64,000 bases of DNA, from contig JAEPRB010000011.1 of assembly GCA_016758965.1 (NCBI GenBank), positions 248,001 through 312,000 on the forward strand. Reading direction: 5' to 3'. Positions 36,019-47,796 of this stretch are shown piece by piece. The notes below the pieces were generated by a model. It was not told where the DNA came from, made no database searches, and worked only from the letters and a program-made list of their open reading frames with translations. The number at the start of each line of letters is the position of its first letter. The first letter of the stretch is position 1. The DNA comes from Circinella minor. Lineage: Eukaryota; Mucoromycota; Mucoromycetes; Mucorales; Lichtheimiaceae. The position numbers and the translations under genes are program-made.

Positions 36019-39000
36019 TTAACGTTTGGCCTTTCTCTTCCAGTAAACTAGAATACCAAACAGTATTATGTTGAAGGCAGAAAATACACATATGATCCCG
36101 ATATTTCTCCATTTGTTAGATTCGTCCCAATTAAAAGAACTCGAGTAATATTCTTTAGCTGTTCTATAATTGCAGTATTCACATTGAATGGTACTATTCG
36201 GGCTTGTAATATAACCGGAACCACCATTAGCGAAAAAGGTTTGTAGATAAGTACCACATGTTTGGTTTGCTGGAGGTAAAAATTTGAATAGATCTCCATC
36301 ATTACATACAACTTGCAAGTTTTCTAGCTCGTTCACGGCAAATCCTTCCATAACATAATGAAAGGGGTCTATATATATATATAAAAGAAGTTATAAAAAT
36401 GGGAAGAAAGAATAGGAATACGAAATAAGCTTATAGGTTTTTTTTTTTTTGGTTTTTTACTACTTACCAAGCCAATACATCCAGGAACTCCAGAAACGAG
36501 GTAAAGAAGCTTCCGTTTGAGCCATACCAGCAAAAATAATCACTGTTGTAATTACCAATGGATCAAGAATAGCAGCGACATATGGGTTTTCGGTTACACC
36601 ACCAAGAACAAACCCAATTGACACAGCCCAGAAAATAAATAATACCAACATAAGATAATAGTAACCACATGCTTCTGAAACGTTATTTAAACCGGCTGTC
36701 CAATATAAGCAAAACATATATAAAGCGCAAAGGAAAATAATATAAGGAATTTCTACAAGAATTGTTGATATGGCAAAAGGTACCCATCCATAAAAACGAG
36801 AAGCATATTCACGACGGAAATAAACACGTTCGGTCATAAACTTCGGTTGCGCAAGAATAATCTATATGCAGAACATTTTTTTTTAAAAAAAAATGATACA
36901 ACACGATTAAAAAGTTATTAATCTTTGTTACTATTATTTGTTACTATTACTGCTTTGAACACCCATCTTAAATATATATATATATTATATGCGTGTATTT
37001 TTTTTTTACATATATAAGAAAAATTACCATCATATAACCCAAAATCATTGTAGCAAAGAAAACAAATAAACGACTTTGCATATCCAATGATGACAATGAC
37101 ATTTTCCAAAAAGTAAAACCAAGGAACAAAGATATACAGACAACAGTAATGAAACGGCCAAGGTTGTAGCTGGATGAACGCCAATAAACAAGGCTAAGAC
37201 GCTTATGTACCAAGTAAGTTTGAGTCCAAAAAGGGGCAGCATACGTAAATGCTTTACGAGGAGGATTAGTGTCTGCTGCATTATGAATTGCTTCTAGTTC
37301 CTTTTCAAGAACTTTTGCTTCATTTGATTTCTGCCATACGTCAGCCCAATCCTTTTTTGATGTATTATTGATGGCGGCAGTACCAGCGCCAACGACCTCC
37401 AAAATGTATTCTGCTGGATTGGCATTAGATGTGCATTTGGGTCCACCATTCGACTCAAAGTAGTCAATCATTGTCTTGGAATTTTGACCAATTTCACCAT
37501 AATAGGCAGTACGGCCACCACGGACCAGTAAAAGTAGATGATCAAAATGTTCAAACAAAATAGAAGAAGGCTGATGAATTGTACACAATACAGGCCATCC
37601 TGCATCAGCCAATTTACGTAGAAATCGGACAATGTTGTATGAGCTTTGAGCATCTAATCCAGATGTAGGTTCATCCAAAAAGATTAGCTTGGGCTTGGCT
37701 ACTAATTCCATGGCGATAGTCAATCGTTTGCGTTCTTCAACAGAGATACCAAAACCATGCTCAACTTCACCAATTTGGGCATCAGCAATGTCATCCATTT
37801 CCAACAATTGAATAATTTGTTCTACATAGGCATCTTTTTCACTTTTGGGGACACTAGAGCCTTGACGTAAGTATGCAGAAAATTGCATACCTTCTCGCAC
37901 AGTAACTGCTGGTTGATGAATATCCATTTGTTCACAATAACCAGTAATTCGTTCAAAGTCTTTCATAAGCACTTCATTATTTAAATAGATACGGCCATCG
38001 ACCTTACCAATGGTTTTACGTTGAGCAAGGACATCAAGTAGAGTAGTTTTACCAGCGCCAGATGATCCCATTAAAGCAGTCAAATGACCCGGTTTGACAA
38101 TACCAGATACATCATGAAGAAGTTGTAGCGGACCCCCCTTGAAAGGTACGGTATAATTAACATGGTGCCATGAAAAAGTGGTGCCGGTAGAAATACTCTC
38201 CATTTGTTCGGTGATCTTCTGTTGTCGTTCGAGTCTTTCCCTTTCTTCTTCGTCGGTCCGAGGTTTTGGTGCTTTTCCTGGCAAATACAATTTGGTCAAG
38301 GATCCATTGCCACCAATATGTAAATACTCGACGAGAAACATATTCAATACCGTAAAAAATAAAAAAAATGCAATAAGCATAATAAAGTTGGGAACCCAGA
38401 GCCAAGATGGTTCAAACCCAAGTCCTTCACGAAGATAGTTATCACCCAGTACAAAGTTCTCCCCAGGTTTACTACCTTTCATTGTACATATTTTATGTGT
38501 CCAATCGTCATAGCCCGGACCGTATGGAATTGCATTTCCAGGACCATCACATGAATAAATCTGTCCACGCATTTCATTGATAAGAAGAGCTTTAAAACCA
38601 TAAGCCAAAGGATCGAGCCAATGCAACCTGTATTTAATGAAATACACTTTAAAAAACCTTTGAAACCAAGCTATACATAAATAAACATTAACCTCTAAAT
38701 TTTAAGCATACTACGTACCAAAAAAACCATGGATGCATTGCATCATAGACAATAAAGTATCCAAGATATAAAAAGAAAACAATAAAAGCGAGACAGCTTG
38801 CTTGGTTAGCTACATCAAAACTAGTTGTAATGACACCAAAAAAGCGAAAAAATCCAATAATAGCAAAAGTAATCCAGCACATAATTATAAAAAATGTAAA
38901 GAATCGATCAGCATCTGAGTACAATCCCATTAAAAAGTATGCACTTAGTTGGTATATGAGAACTAGAATACGTAATTGCATAAAAATTAAGTGTTATTTA

Positions 39001-41436
39001 ATGAGCGAATAATTATCTAAACAGTATATATATATATATATACATGTGTGTGTGTGTGTGTGTAAGTAAGCTTGATTTTTTAACAAACCTTGAGCGATAG
39101 TAATAGGGATATCCACTACTACCTGCGAAAGATAATACGCTGACGGTCTGTACATGGCAAAATGTTTATGCTTTTAATAAAAGCGAATATATACTTGCGT
39201 TAGTATTTAATTAATTAGAGTAATAATACAAAAAAGAATAGGGCTATAATAAACTCATATTACCTTCTCTAATATTGGACGACCTGTCATAAAGTTCACC
39301 AGCTCTGTATGGGAGACAAAAGCATTACATACCACAGTAAAACAGACAGCACCGGCACGAGAAATTGCACCGGCACCAGTCAAGGGACTTTTATAAAAAC
39401 AGGAACCGATAACAAAACCAAGAATAAGAACAGTACCATATCTTGAGATAAGTGCTTCATAACTCTTGAACAAAAGTTGAAGTTGTCGAATTGTCAATGC
39501 TTTGACTTGATGATAAAATGAGGCGGTGTATGGATGACTTTTTGGTGCAAACTTTTGGTGTTCTTCACCTACAACTTCTTTAAATAGGTCTGCGGGCTTT
39601 TCATTGATTATTTTACTCTCATAATCGTCAAGTTCAGTTAACATGCGCTTGTGAACACCGGATTCTAGATAATGTTTATGCATTTCGCTTGATGTTTCTG
39701 GTGGTGTAAATCCAGGCTTGATTTCACGTTCTAATGGGTTACAAATACCAGTTAAAAAATCAGGTGTCGACTTTCGCGGAGGGCAATAGAATCCAAGGTC
39801 TTCAAAATAAGCACGAGCTTCCTCGACAGGCCCGAAATAAATACAGTAACCATTATCTAACAATATCACCTTATTGTATAATGCAAAAATACTATCGGAC
39901 GCTTGATATAAGGTGGATACAGTTGTCTTATGAAGTACATTCGTCATAATACGTAGTGATCGGACATAATCAAGAGCAGATGCAGCATCGAGACCACGTG
40001 TAGCACAGTCCCAAATATTGATTGAACTTTGCGTTGTCATGGCCTCGGCAATTGAGAGGCGTTTGCGTTCACCACCAGATAAACCACGGATAGAGGCATT
40101 GCCAACCATCGTATTCATGTTTTTTGCCAAGCCAAGCATATTTCCAAGCATATAAATAAGTTTGTTAACAAAGACTTTTCTTGTTTCATCAGGCAAACGG
40201 TTTCCTGGTGTTTTTGTTCGAAGAGCGAATTCAAGTGTCTCCTTGGTAGTTAGTCTAGAATAGATCATTATGTTTGAGTTTTAATAATTATTTATACATT
40301 AATGCTTACTAAAAATAACTATATCTGTACATTTTTTTAAAAAATAAAACCATAATAATTACGTTGGAAAATGATTATCTTCTTCATCCATATAAATAAC
40401 CTGTCCTCTATACTGCTTTGAAAAAGTCCCATGATCAATTCCTCCAAAACTAATATCTCCATTGATCTTTGTGTATGCCGAACGCATATTAGCCAAAACA
40501 CGAAGTAACGTTGAACATCCTGCACCAGGGCGACCAAGAACTAATAACATTTCACCTTCTTTTACAAATCCAGAAAGGGGATGAAGAATAGTTTTCTTGC
40601 TACTACTCTTTCCAATGTTAAAAATTTTCCACGGTTGTAATAAACTTGAGAGTCCAGTGATTACAGTTGGAATTGTATGTGCGTCTGCACCAACGCCCTA
40701 TTATATATATTTTTTGTAAAGTTATTATAAAGAAAATAATAACAGTCGCAATGGAAAATGTAATAATAAAACAAATTAATAATGCGGAAAGCTTTTCTTG
40801 TATGTTCGCTCCTGTTTATCTTCCTTCAGTGTCACAAGACCATTGTAAAAAAAGTACCTCTACTTCAAGATTTTTCCATATTAGGCCAAGATGCTTTGGC
40901 TTTTTGCCAATTTGTTTATCCTGATAAGACATCCCTTGTAAAAACTGATCCAGATCAAATATTTCTTCGGGTACTCGGCCTTCTTCCCCAGCTTTTTCCA
41001 GATTAACAATACCTGAAGAACGCCTACTAATACGAGACAATTCTTTTTTCATGTCATGATATTCCTCAATGGCAGCTAAATAGTAGTTATAAAAAAAATT
41101 ATAATAATACCCATTATACAAAACAGGTAATCATAAAATTAATACTACAAGTTCTACTAATGCAATCATTATAGTGAAAAGGCGAAACAAGGTGCTACCT
41201 CCGACATCCACAATATTGGCACTAAATTTATAATTATAGTATTGTTGTTAGATCAAGCATTCTGATACAGAACTAAGCATTAATGTTATCTATGCTGTAT
41301 ATTACCTTGGTTCACCATAGTTTTCTTTAGAGCCATCTTGATTTAAAATAATTGTGCTTACTGATTCGCGACCAGATGATATACTTTGTTGATACTGAGG
41401 AGGTAATGAAGAACTTTGTTGATCTTTCTTATCCAT
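36019..41436 (-). CDS. full-size PDR-type ABC transporter (ABCG), 1455 aa, ten exons
   Basis: Exons in coding order 41436-41306, 41221-41199, 41075-40858, 40697-40363, 40254-39264, 39170-39089, 38962-38719, 38627-37028, 36861-36468 and 36368-36019 sum to exactly 1456 codons. The order is NBD1-TMD1-NBD2-TMD2 (reverse topology). NBD1 has the fungal PDR Walker A GRPGAGCST (Cys for Lys), signature GLSGGERKRLSIAEA and a Walker B region WDCATRGLDAAS lacking the catalytic Glu. NBD2 has canonical Walker A GSSGAGKTT, Walker B LIFLDEPTSGLD, H-loop CTIHQPSS, but a degenerate signature ISVEERKRL. This asymmetry is normal for PDR pumps, which export drugs, sterols and lipids across the plasma membrane with ATP. 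A cysteine-containing extracellular loop (QTCGTYLQTF, CEYCNYRTA) precedes the last helix. Exon 2 is a 23-nt microexon, required for phase. Confidence 0.96.
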
Positions 41437-43148
41437 TTTATATATTAAGGTAGTAGCGCCGCAACAAAAGAAGAAGAAGAAAAGATAAAGCTTGTTTCTT
41501 TTTTGCTGATCTATTATTCTTATTTATACTTTAGTCTTGGGTTAGCTTACAAAGCAAAAGTGTCTTCTATAAAGGGAAAAAAACAAAGTGAAAATGTGAG
41601 TGCTTTGCGGGATTATAAAGAAATCAAGGATAACGTTATGTTTCATAAAATAAATAGAGGGGTAAAGGGGTATGTTCGTACTACAAATCAATACTGCGGT
41701 GTTTTTTAGTGTTTTTATGTATATACAACAAAACAGCAGTATACACAACATTTTTGAGAAAGAAAAAAGTAACAAGCAAATTAGTACTTAGATCAAATTT
41801 AGTCATCAATTATTTGGTAGGTATATCTCTCCTTTTTATTCTTATCCAGTTTGATCCATAACCATAATTCCCTCTCCTTTTTTTTCAATTCTTGTTGAAT
41901 AAATTATTTTCAATGATATATATTGATAATTATTACGGATCCAAAGTTTGATCGACAAAAGACGTTAATCTTAAGTAAGTCACCGCAGTTTGAGTTCATG
42001 CACCCGTATTCTGAAAAGGTTGTTTTTGGCAAGTGCTTACGTTATTGAAAGTAGTTCCACAACAGTAATACCGATTAAAACACATTCTGTCATTTTCACG
42101 GACATCTATTTAATCAATTTGATTTAGATGATATACTATTAACTTGATTGTTATACATTTTTGGAGTACGATTGCGTTGCCATTTAATATTTAAAATCTC
42201 ATCACGTTATTATAGGTCATTTTTATACATAGCAGATACTGGTTTCTCTTTTACTGCGAAACTTGATTTACATGTTGGTAGATATAATTTTTAGTTCGTA
42301 ATCTTGTTTATTACTCCGATTCAGCTGCATAACACTGGTAACTTTAATGTCTCATTTCATTACTATTACCCAGGATTATTGTTATACGCTTCTTCTAATC
42401 GAAATGTTACATGTTTAGATAGATCATTTGTGTTGGATAAACTATATAAATAGTTTAATATGAATAGATAGTAGCAATAAACAAATTACATATTTACACT
42501 GTGTCTCGTTATTATTATTTATAAAACAATTGTAACAGGAAAATACTGCTGATCAGTAATCGCAAAATACTATAAAGCTAGACGAAAAAAAAAGTGAATT
42601 GGTCATGTCAATCGTGATATAAAGCTGTTTTTTTTTTTTGTGGTTCATTTGAGTGATAATCTTATATTTTGTAGAACTGGTATGCGATTATTAGGTTTGT
42701 GTGTATTTACTTCTTTAGACTAGGTGGTGACACAAACATAAGTTTATAGTTTCATCATGATGCCATTAAAAGGATTGTAAGATTATTATATAAACCAAAG
42801 CTCGACAGGTATAGTGTATATGGGAAATAGTTGCTAAATACATGGCCAAGACTGCAGATGCGTATTGTTTTTCCCGGGAGAGAATCCAAAGAACATTCAT
42901 CCTTCTGCATTTTAATAATTGTGCCACACACAACAATTATGCAATAGATTTCTGTTTTAGAACAATCATTGTTGAACCACAATAACAATAATCATTTTAC
43001 CTGTTAATTTTTTTCAATAAATCTAAATCAGCACCCAAAATAAGCTAATAGTAGAATAGTAACAATATTATTAAAATTATTATCAGCTTTGTTTATATGC
43101 TATGTTTATACGCGCTGCTATTACTTATATCTCTTGATCTTCAGAAAA
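41437..43148 (+). other. gene-free stretch upstream of the PDR transporter
   Basis: AT-rich DNA with short frames of no recognisable content. It includes the transporter's upstream region (immediately right of 41436). Confidence 0.5.
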
Positions 43149-43606
43149 AGGGAATTGCTACGGACACCCCATATTTTGCTTACGGACACCCCACAAATAA
43201 ACAGTTATCAAATAAGTTCTTGGACCATATAAACTATAGTAATAGCGTTGTCAACACCAATAGCGCTTGTTTGACCGCTCATATGTAACATTAAAAGTAT
43301 ATATGATTCCTTTTTTGTCTTGCTTTCATAAGGCCCACAATTCCCACTTGTGTACACAATGAATATAGTAAGAAACCATAAGAAATATTGATTGCTATTA
43401 TAAAAAGTCGAGCTGATAATATAAGTTTCATAAACATTTATAAGTCGTATAACGATAATAGCTGTATAGATAGTGTATAAATGGCTGGATACGATGTGAT
43501 TATATCAATTTGTTGTGTGCCCTTGAAAAAATATAAAAGTGGGGTGTCCGTAAGAGATGAAATTACTTAATATAGTATGTTTTTGGGGTGTCCGTAGCAA
43601 TTCCCT
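43149..43606. mobile_element. about 458-bp non-autonomous element with nested inverted repeats
   Basis: Outer inverted repeats AGGGAATTGCTACGGACACC (43149 inward) and its reverse complement ending at 43606 match perfectly for 22 bp. A second inverted pair, CTTACGGACACCCCAC (43179-43194) and its complement (43539-43554), lies inside. The motif TACGGACACCCC therefore occurs four times. The flanks share CAGAAAA on both sides (43142-43148 and 43607-43613), a possible 7-8 bp target duplication as made by hAT-type transposases. There is no internal transposase. The superfamily is not certain. Confidence 0.8.
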
Positions 43607-45589
43607 CAGAAAAATTATATCAGTGTCGACACATCGCTGCCCGAGTTTCGCAATACTTTATAATGAAGAAGGTCAAAAAAAGTGTCAAAAAATTCGCAAG
43701 TCACGATTTGTAACAAATATTTGTTTTTTTGAAAAGGGAACAAAAAAACATACACATGTCTTGCATCTATCCAATTAAAACTTATAATGTATTAGAACTT
43801 CGAATTATGGGAATGATTATGTGCGAAATAATTCTTGCAATAAGAAAAGATACAGGAAGATATCTTCATTATACATGTATTTTTTATTGATAGGAGTCTT
43901 TTTAAATTAATATTTTTCTTAAAAAAGTGTACCTGTGTGCATACATAATTAACAAATGATTAAGAAAAAAAGAGGATCTGTTTATATGGATATGAAATAA
44001 AAATAACTGATACTTTGAAGAAAGAAGTAACATTTAAAAAAACGAAATACGTATAATATATGAGCTGTATAATCATTACTCTGACATTATTACTACTAAA
44101 AAAGTCGTACCTTCCGTTTATTTCGAACCCGGGAATTGACCGACGTAATAATAATAAATAAAGTTTGGAATTTGTTCATCAATGGTAAAGAACAATGGCT
44201 TATTTTATTATAAATAGAAATAATACTATCTTGGCGGTGTCGTTTTGTGCAGGAAGCAAATAGACGGAAGAAGAAAAAAGAGAAACTGATACTTAGCCAT
44301 GCGAAACAGCGATTAGCACCACGTGTGGCTAATATAGTCGTTCTTTAATAATTGAATGGAACAGTTATACGATGTAGGATAGAAACAACTGTATTTTCAA
44401 CGAGGAAATAAGGTTAATTCATCGATTATTAAAATAATAATATACATAGGTTAAAAATTAACTAATTTTTATTGGATGAGACTTTTGATCATCAAAGAGG
44501 TTAATTTTGCCTAATACAAAAGATAAAGGTTCGTTCTTCAATACATTGACCAATTTCTCTTTTCATGTTTAAGTAGAATTTAACCATAACAGTAAGGGTA
44601 AAGGTAAGTAATAAAAAAATATGTCACATGAAATTGAAGAGCGGTCGGGCGATTACATTATTAATGACGCCATTTATCTCAGCTTAGAAATATTATCACT
44701 TATTAGTTGCCCCGAATAAGACCTCTAAAAGCACGCTTTTTCAAAATTTATACTATATTACTGTATACTTGTATATATATAATATCGGTAAAGCTGAATC
44801 TCAGCCTTTACTACTATTATTCTTTCATTTGTAGAAGAAACTTTTAGCTCAAGATAGTCTAGTAAGCAACAACTTCTTCAAATTATACAGTAGCGATAAT
44901 TCTTATAGAGATTATACATAATAGATACGAGGCATATAAGTTGAAGGAACAAAAAAAATTACAATAAATATTAGCATATTTTTTTAAAATAGAAGCAAAA
45001 AACATCAAAATAAGTTTGAATTTGTTGCGCTCTCATACAACCTTTACCAACGCTATTTTAATTTGTTGCTAGATGATTATGTCAACTTTTATAGAAGGTA
45101 TAGAAGATACTTTGAATTTTTTATAAAAATAATCTTTGCCATGTTTTGTAATATAATGCGCGAAGTTTCTTTTAGAAATGGTAAAATACCTTCCATAAAA
45201 ATTGATCATCCAGTGAAGGTCAAAGGCCGCGAAACTATTAGGAAAAATAAACCCAATATGCTTATAACTTTTTTTTGAGCTATTCCATAAGCCGTTAATA
45301 AAGAAAAAGGAAGAACAAGAAGAAGCATAAATTTCAATTTCAGCACAGTTCCTGATTTATGGTTACACCCGACATCCCTTACCAGGTAATTTTTAGAAAG
45401 TAATTTCTTTTTCGGGTTTCACCTATTAGATACGTCACGCTTTGCAGAAAAAATTCACGCTGAGCGACATACTAGTTCATTTCCTTCTTTTTGCTTCTTT
45501 TTCTTTCTCGCAACGACCTCCTTCCATATAAAAATAAAAAAAAAATAAAGCCAAAAAAACGAGAACCAAAAAGGAAAAAGGAAAAAGAT
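43607..45589 (+). other. gene-free stretch
   Basis: AT-rich DNA with no supported gene. It contains the upstream region of the SET/MYND gene near its right end. A 71-codon frame at 45063-45278 has no recognisable feature. Confidence 0.45.
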
Positions 45590-46304
45590 ATGTTAGCTGA
45601 AAACAAAAAAGAAGATATTATGGTGAGTAACGATCCAAAAATTGAATCAGGCCCACCAAAAAAAAAATCCAACAAGAAAAAGAAAAAGAGCGCAGCAGCG
45701 TCGGGACCTATTGAACCTATCGATCCGTACTATGAACAAGTCATGCAAACATACCCAGTATTTTTACGCAGTACAAAAGCAAAAGGACGCCACGCAACTG
45801 CCAGCAAACAGCTTGATGAAGGAACAACTATATTTTATGAACAAGCAACAGCTTTTGTCGTTCGATCAGACTATATTGATGAACATTGTCATGTGTGCTT
45901 AGACCTGCTTACTACAAAAATGATGTGCTCAGACTGTCAAAAATCATTCTATTGCTCTAAAAAATGCTTCGAACAGGATAGCGATACACATGCACTTGTT
46001 TGTTCCCCCATGGCTGTCATTGATAGTATTGCAAGAGCAACAGATGTCGATGTTGACCTTTTACGTTTAATTACATTATTACTTGCACGTCGTCAACGAG
46101 ATAATGATAATAAGGACGCTCCTGATGATGGCGGAAATGATCAACAAAAGCAACAAGCCACTGCTCCAACACCATTCTGGTGTACGAAAGACCTCATAAG
46201 TCATCGTAATCATGCCAACCCAGCATTTGTTCGTGTAGTCAAGGAAGCTGGTAAGTTTAAAAGTATAATTTATGGTAAAAATATAAGAGGGAAAAGACGT
46301 TAGC

Positions 46305-46340
<36 letters not shown>

Positions 46341-47526
46341 GTTTTGAAAAAATAAGGTGAGCGATTATTATCTGAATTGCCTGAGTCGATGCAAATTCCT
46401 GTGGATGATTTACTTACACTTGCATGCAGGTAAGAAGGACAATGGATATACATATATATAAAAGAAAAGATGTTTGGGTTCATAAATCTAACTTTCTCTT
46501 ATGGCTAACGCTCGAAACGTTATATATATATCTATCTTTTTTTATAATAGAATCAATTCCAATGCATATGGTTTAGGCGACAACGAAGCACGAAATACAG
46601 ATGTGGCTCTTGGACTTTTCCCAGTGAGCGGTATGTTTTTCAATCATGCATGTAATCCAAACTGTGCATTTGTGGGTGTACAACATGGTCAACTTACTTT
46701 CAGAACTATTCGACCTGTGAAACAAGGTGAAGAACTGACGGTCACCTATATTGACTTATATGCGTCACGAGATGAACGCCGACAAGATCTTTTGGACTCT
46801 AAAAACTTTTGGTGTAAATGCAAGCGATGTACTTCACCTATGGAACAATCTGTCGATCGATTTTTACAAAGTATTATGTGTGAAAAATGCCATGAAGATG
46901 TTTATGTCATTCCACCATCACCCATGGAAGATTTGACTCAAGGAAAACCTTTGGACCTAAGCGGAGAATGGAAATGTGCCAAATGTGGTAGCGCAGCTTC
47001 AGCTCAATCTGTTACATCCACGATCCAACAAGCACAACAAATGTATATGGAAGGAATAATGGCTATTCGAAAACAACGAGATTATCGTGGAGCACGGGCA
47101 AAATTGGAACCTTTGGTGGCATCATCTAACAATAAATCAACAAAAACGGAAAACATGAAAGGTGGTGACTTGCATCCACGTAATGCTATACGATTCAATG
47201 CATCCATCCCTCTTATGAATTGTCTTCGACATAGTCAAGATATCAATGCCGCCATTAACGTTAATCGTTACATTATTGAAACCATGGAAGCCCATGCCAA
47301 AGAAAACTTACCAAAGAACACACCGGAAATATCTGACTTTTGGCAAAATTTGGGTGAATTATGTCAACTTATGGCAAGCAAAAATAGTGACCGTGTTCCG
47401 CTGAATAAACGATGGCGAAAGGAAGCAAAGGAAGCATTTGACCATGCTTCTCAAGTACGATCCATAGTATTTGGCCCAGATCATCCAAAAACAAAATTTG
47501 TTAAAGAGCTTGCAGCCTCTGTATAA
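45590..47526 (+). CDS. SET and MYND domain protein lysine methyltransferase (SMYD-like), 569 aa, three exons
   Basis: Exons 45590-46250, 46357-46429 and 46551-47526 join in phase to 569 aa. A lysine-rich N-terminus (KKKSNKKKKKS) precedes the split SET domain. The MYND zinc finger is at residues 100-138 (CHVC...CSDC...YCSKKC...H...C). The catalytic SET core shows FFNHACNPNC and GEELTVTYIDLY, and the post-SET cysteines WCKCKRC follow. A helical, TPR-like C-terminal region ends near HASQVRSIVFGPDHPKT, as in SMYD proteins. These enzymes methylate lysines of histones and other proteins with S-adenosylmethionine; the target is unknown. The start at 45590 is the first ATG in frame; another at 45620 would remove only ten residues. 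Intron 1 contains a 32-nt T run. Confidence 0.93.
46308..46339. repeat. T32 homopolymer in intron 1 of the SET/MYND gene
   Basis: Thirty-two consecutive T within the 106-nt intron 46251-46356, ending 17 nt before the acceptor. It probably acts as a polypyrimidine tract; the length may be imprecise in the assembly. Confidence 0.9.
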
Positions 47527-47796
47527 AAATTATCTTCTCTTAAATAATATTAATAATTAATAATATCCTGATATCATAAAACATCCATTTGTATAAATTT
47601 ACATATATATAATAAACTTTTAAATAATTCCATTATCAGTCATCTGTACTCATGACAGCTTATATACCTGTAATTGTATCATTGAAGTGAAAAATATCGC
47701 AATAATTTTGATGGACGGGCTTTTTTTTATTTTCATATAAAAATAGGGGTTTGTGAATTAATAAGCAAACGCAACTTGAACTTTTCGTTCTTTTGC

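Noticed and set aside
43097..43288. 63-codon plus-strand frame across the end of the inverted-repeat element
   Set aside because: It starts outside and ends inside the element, with no recognisable motif.
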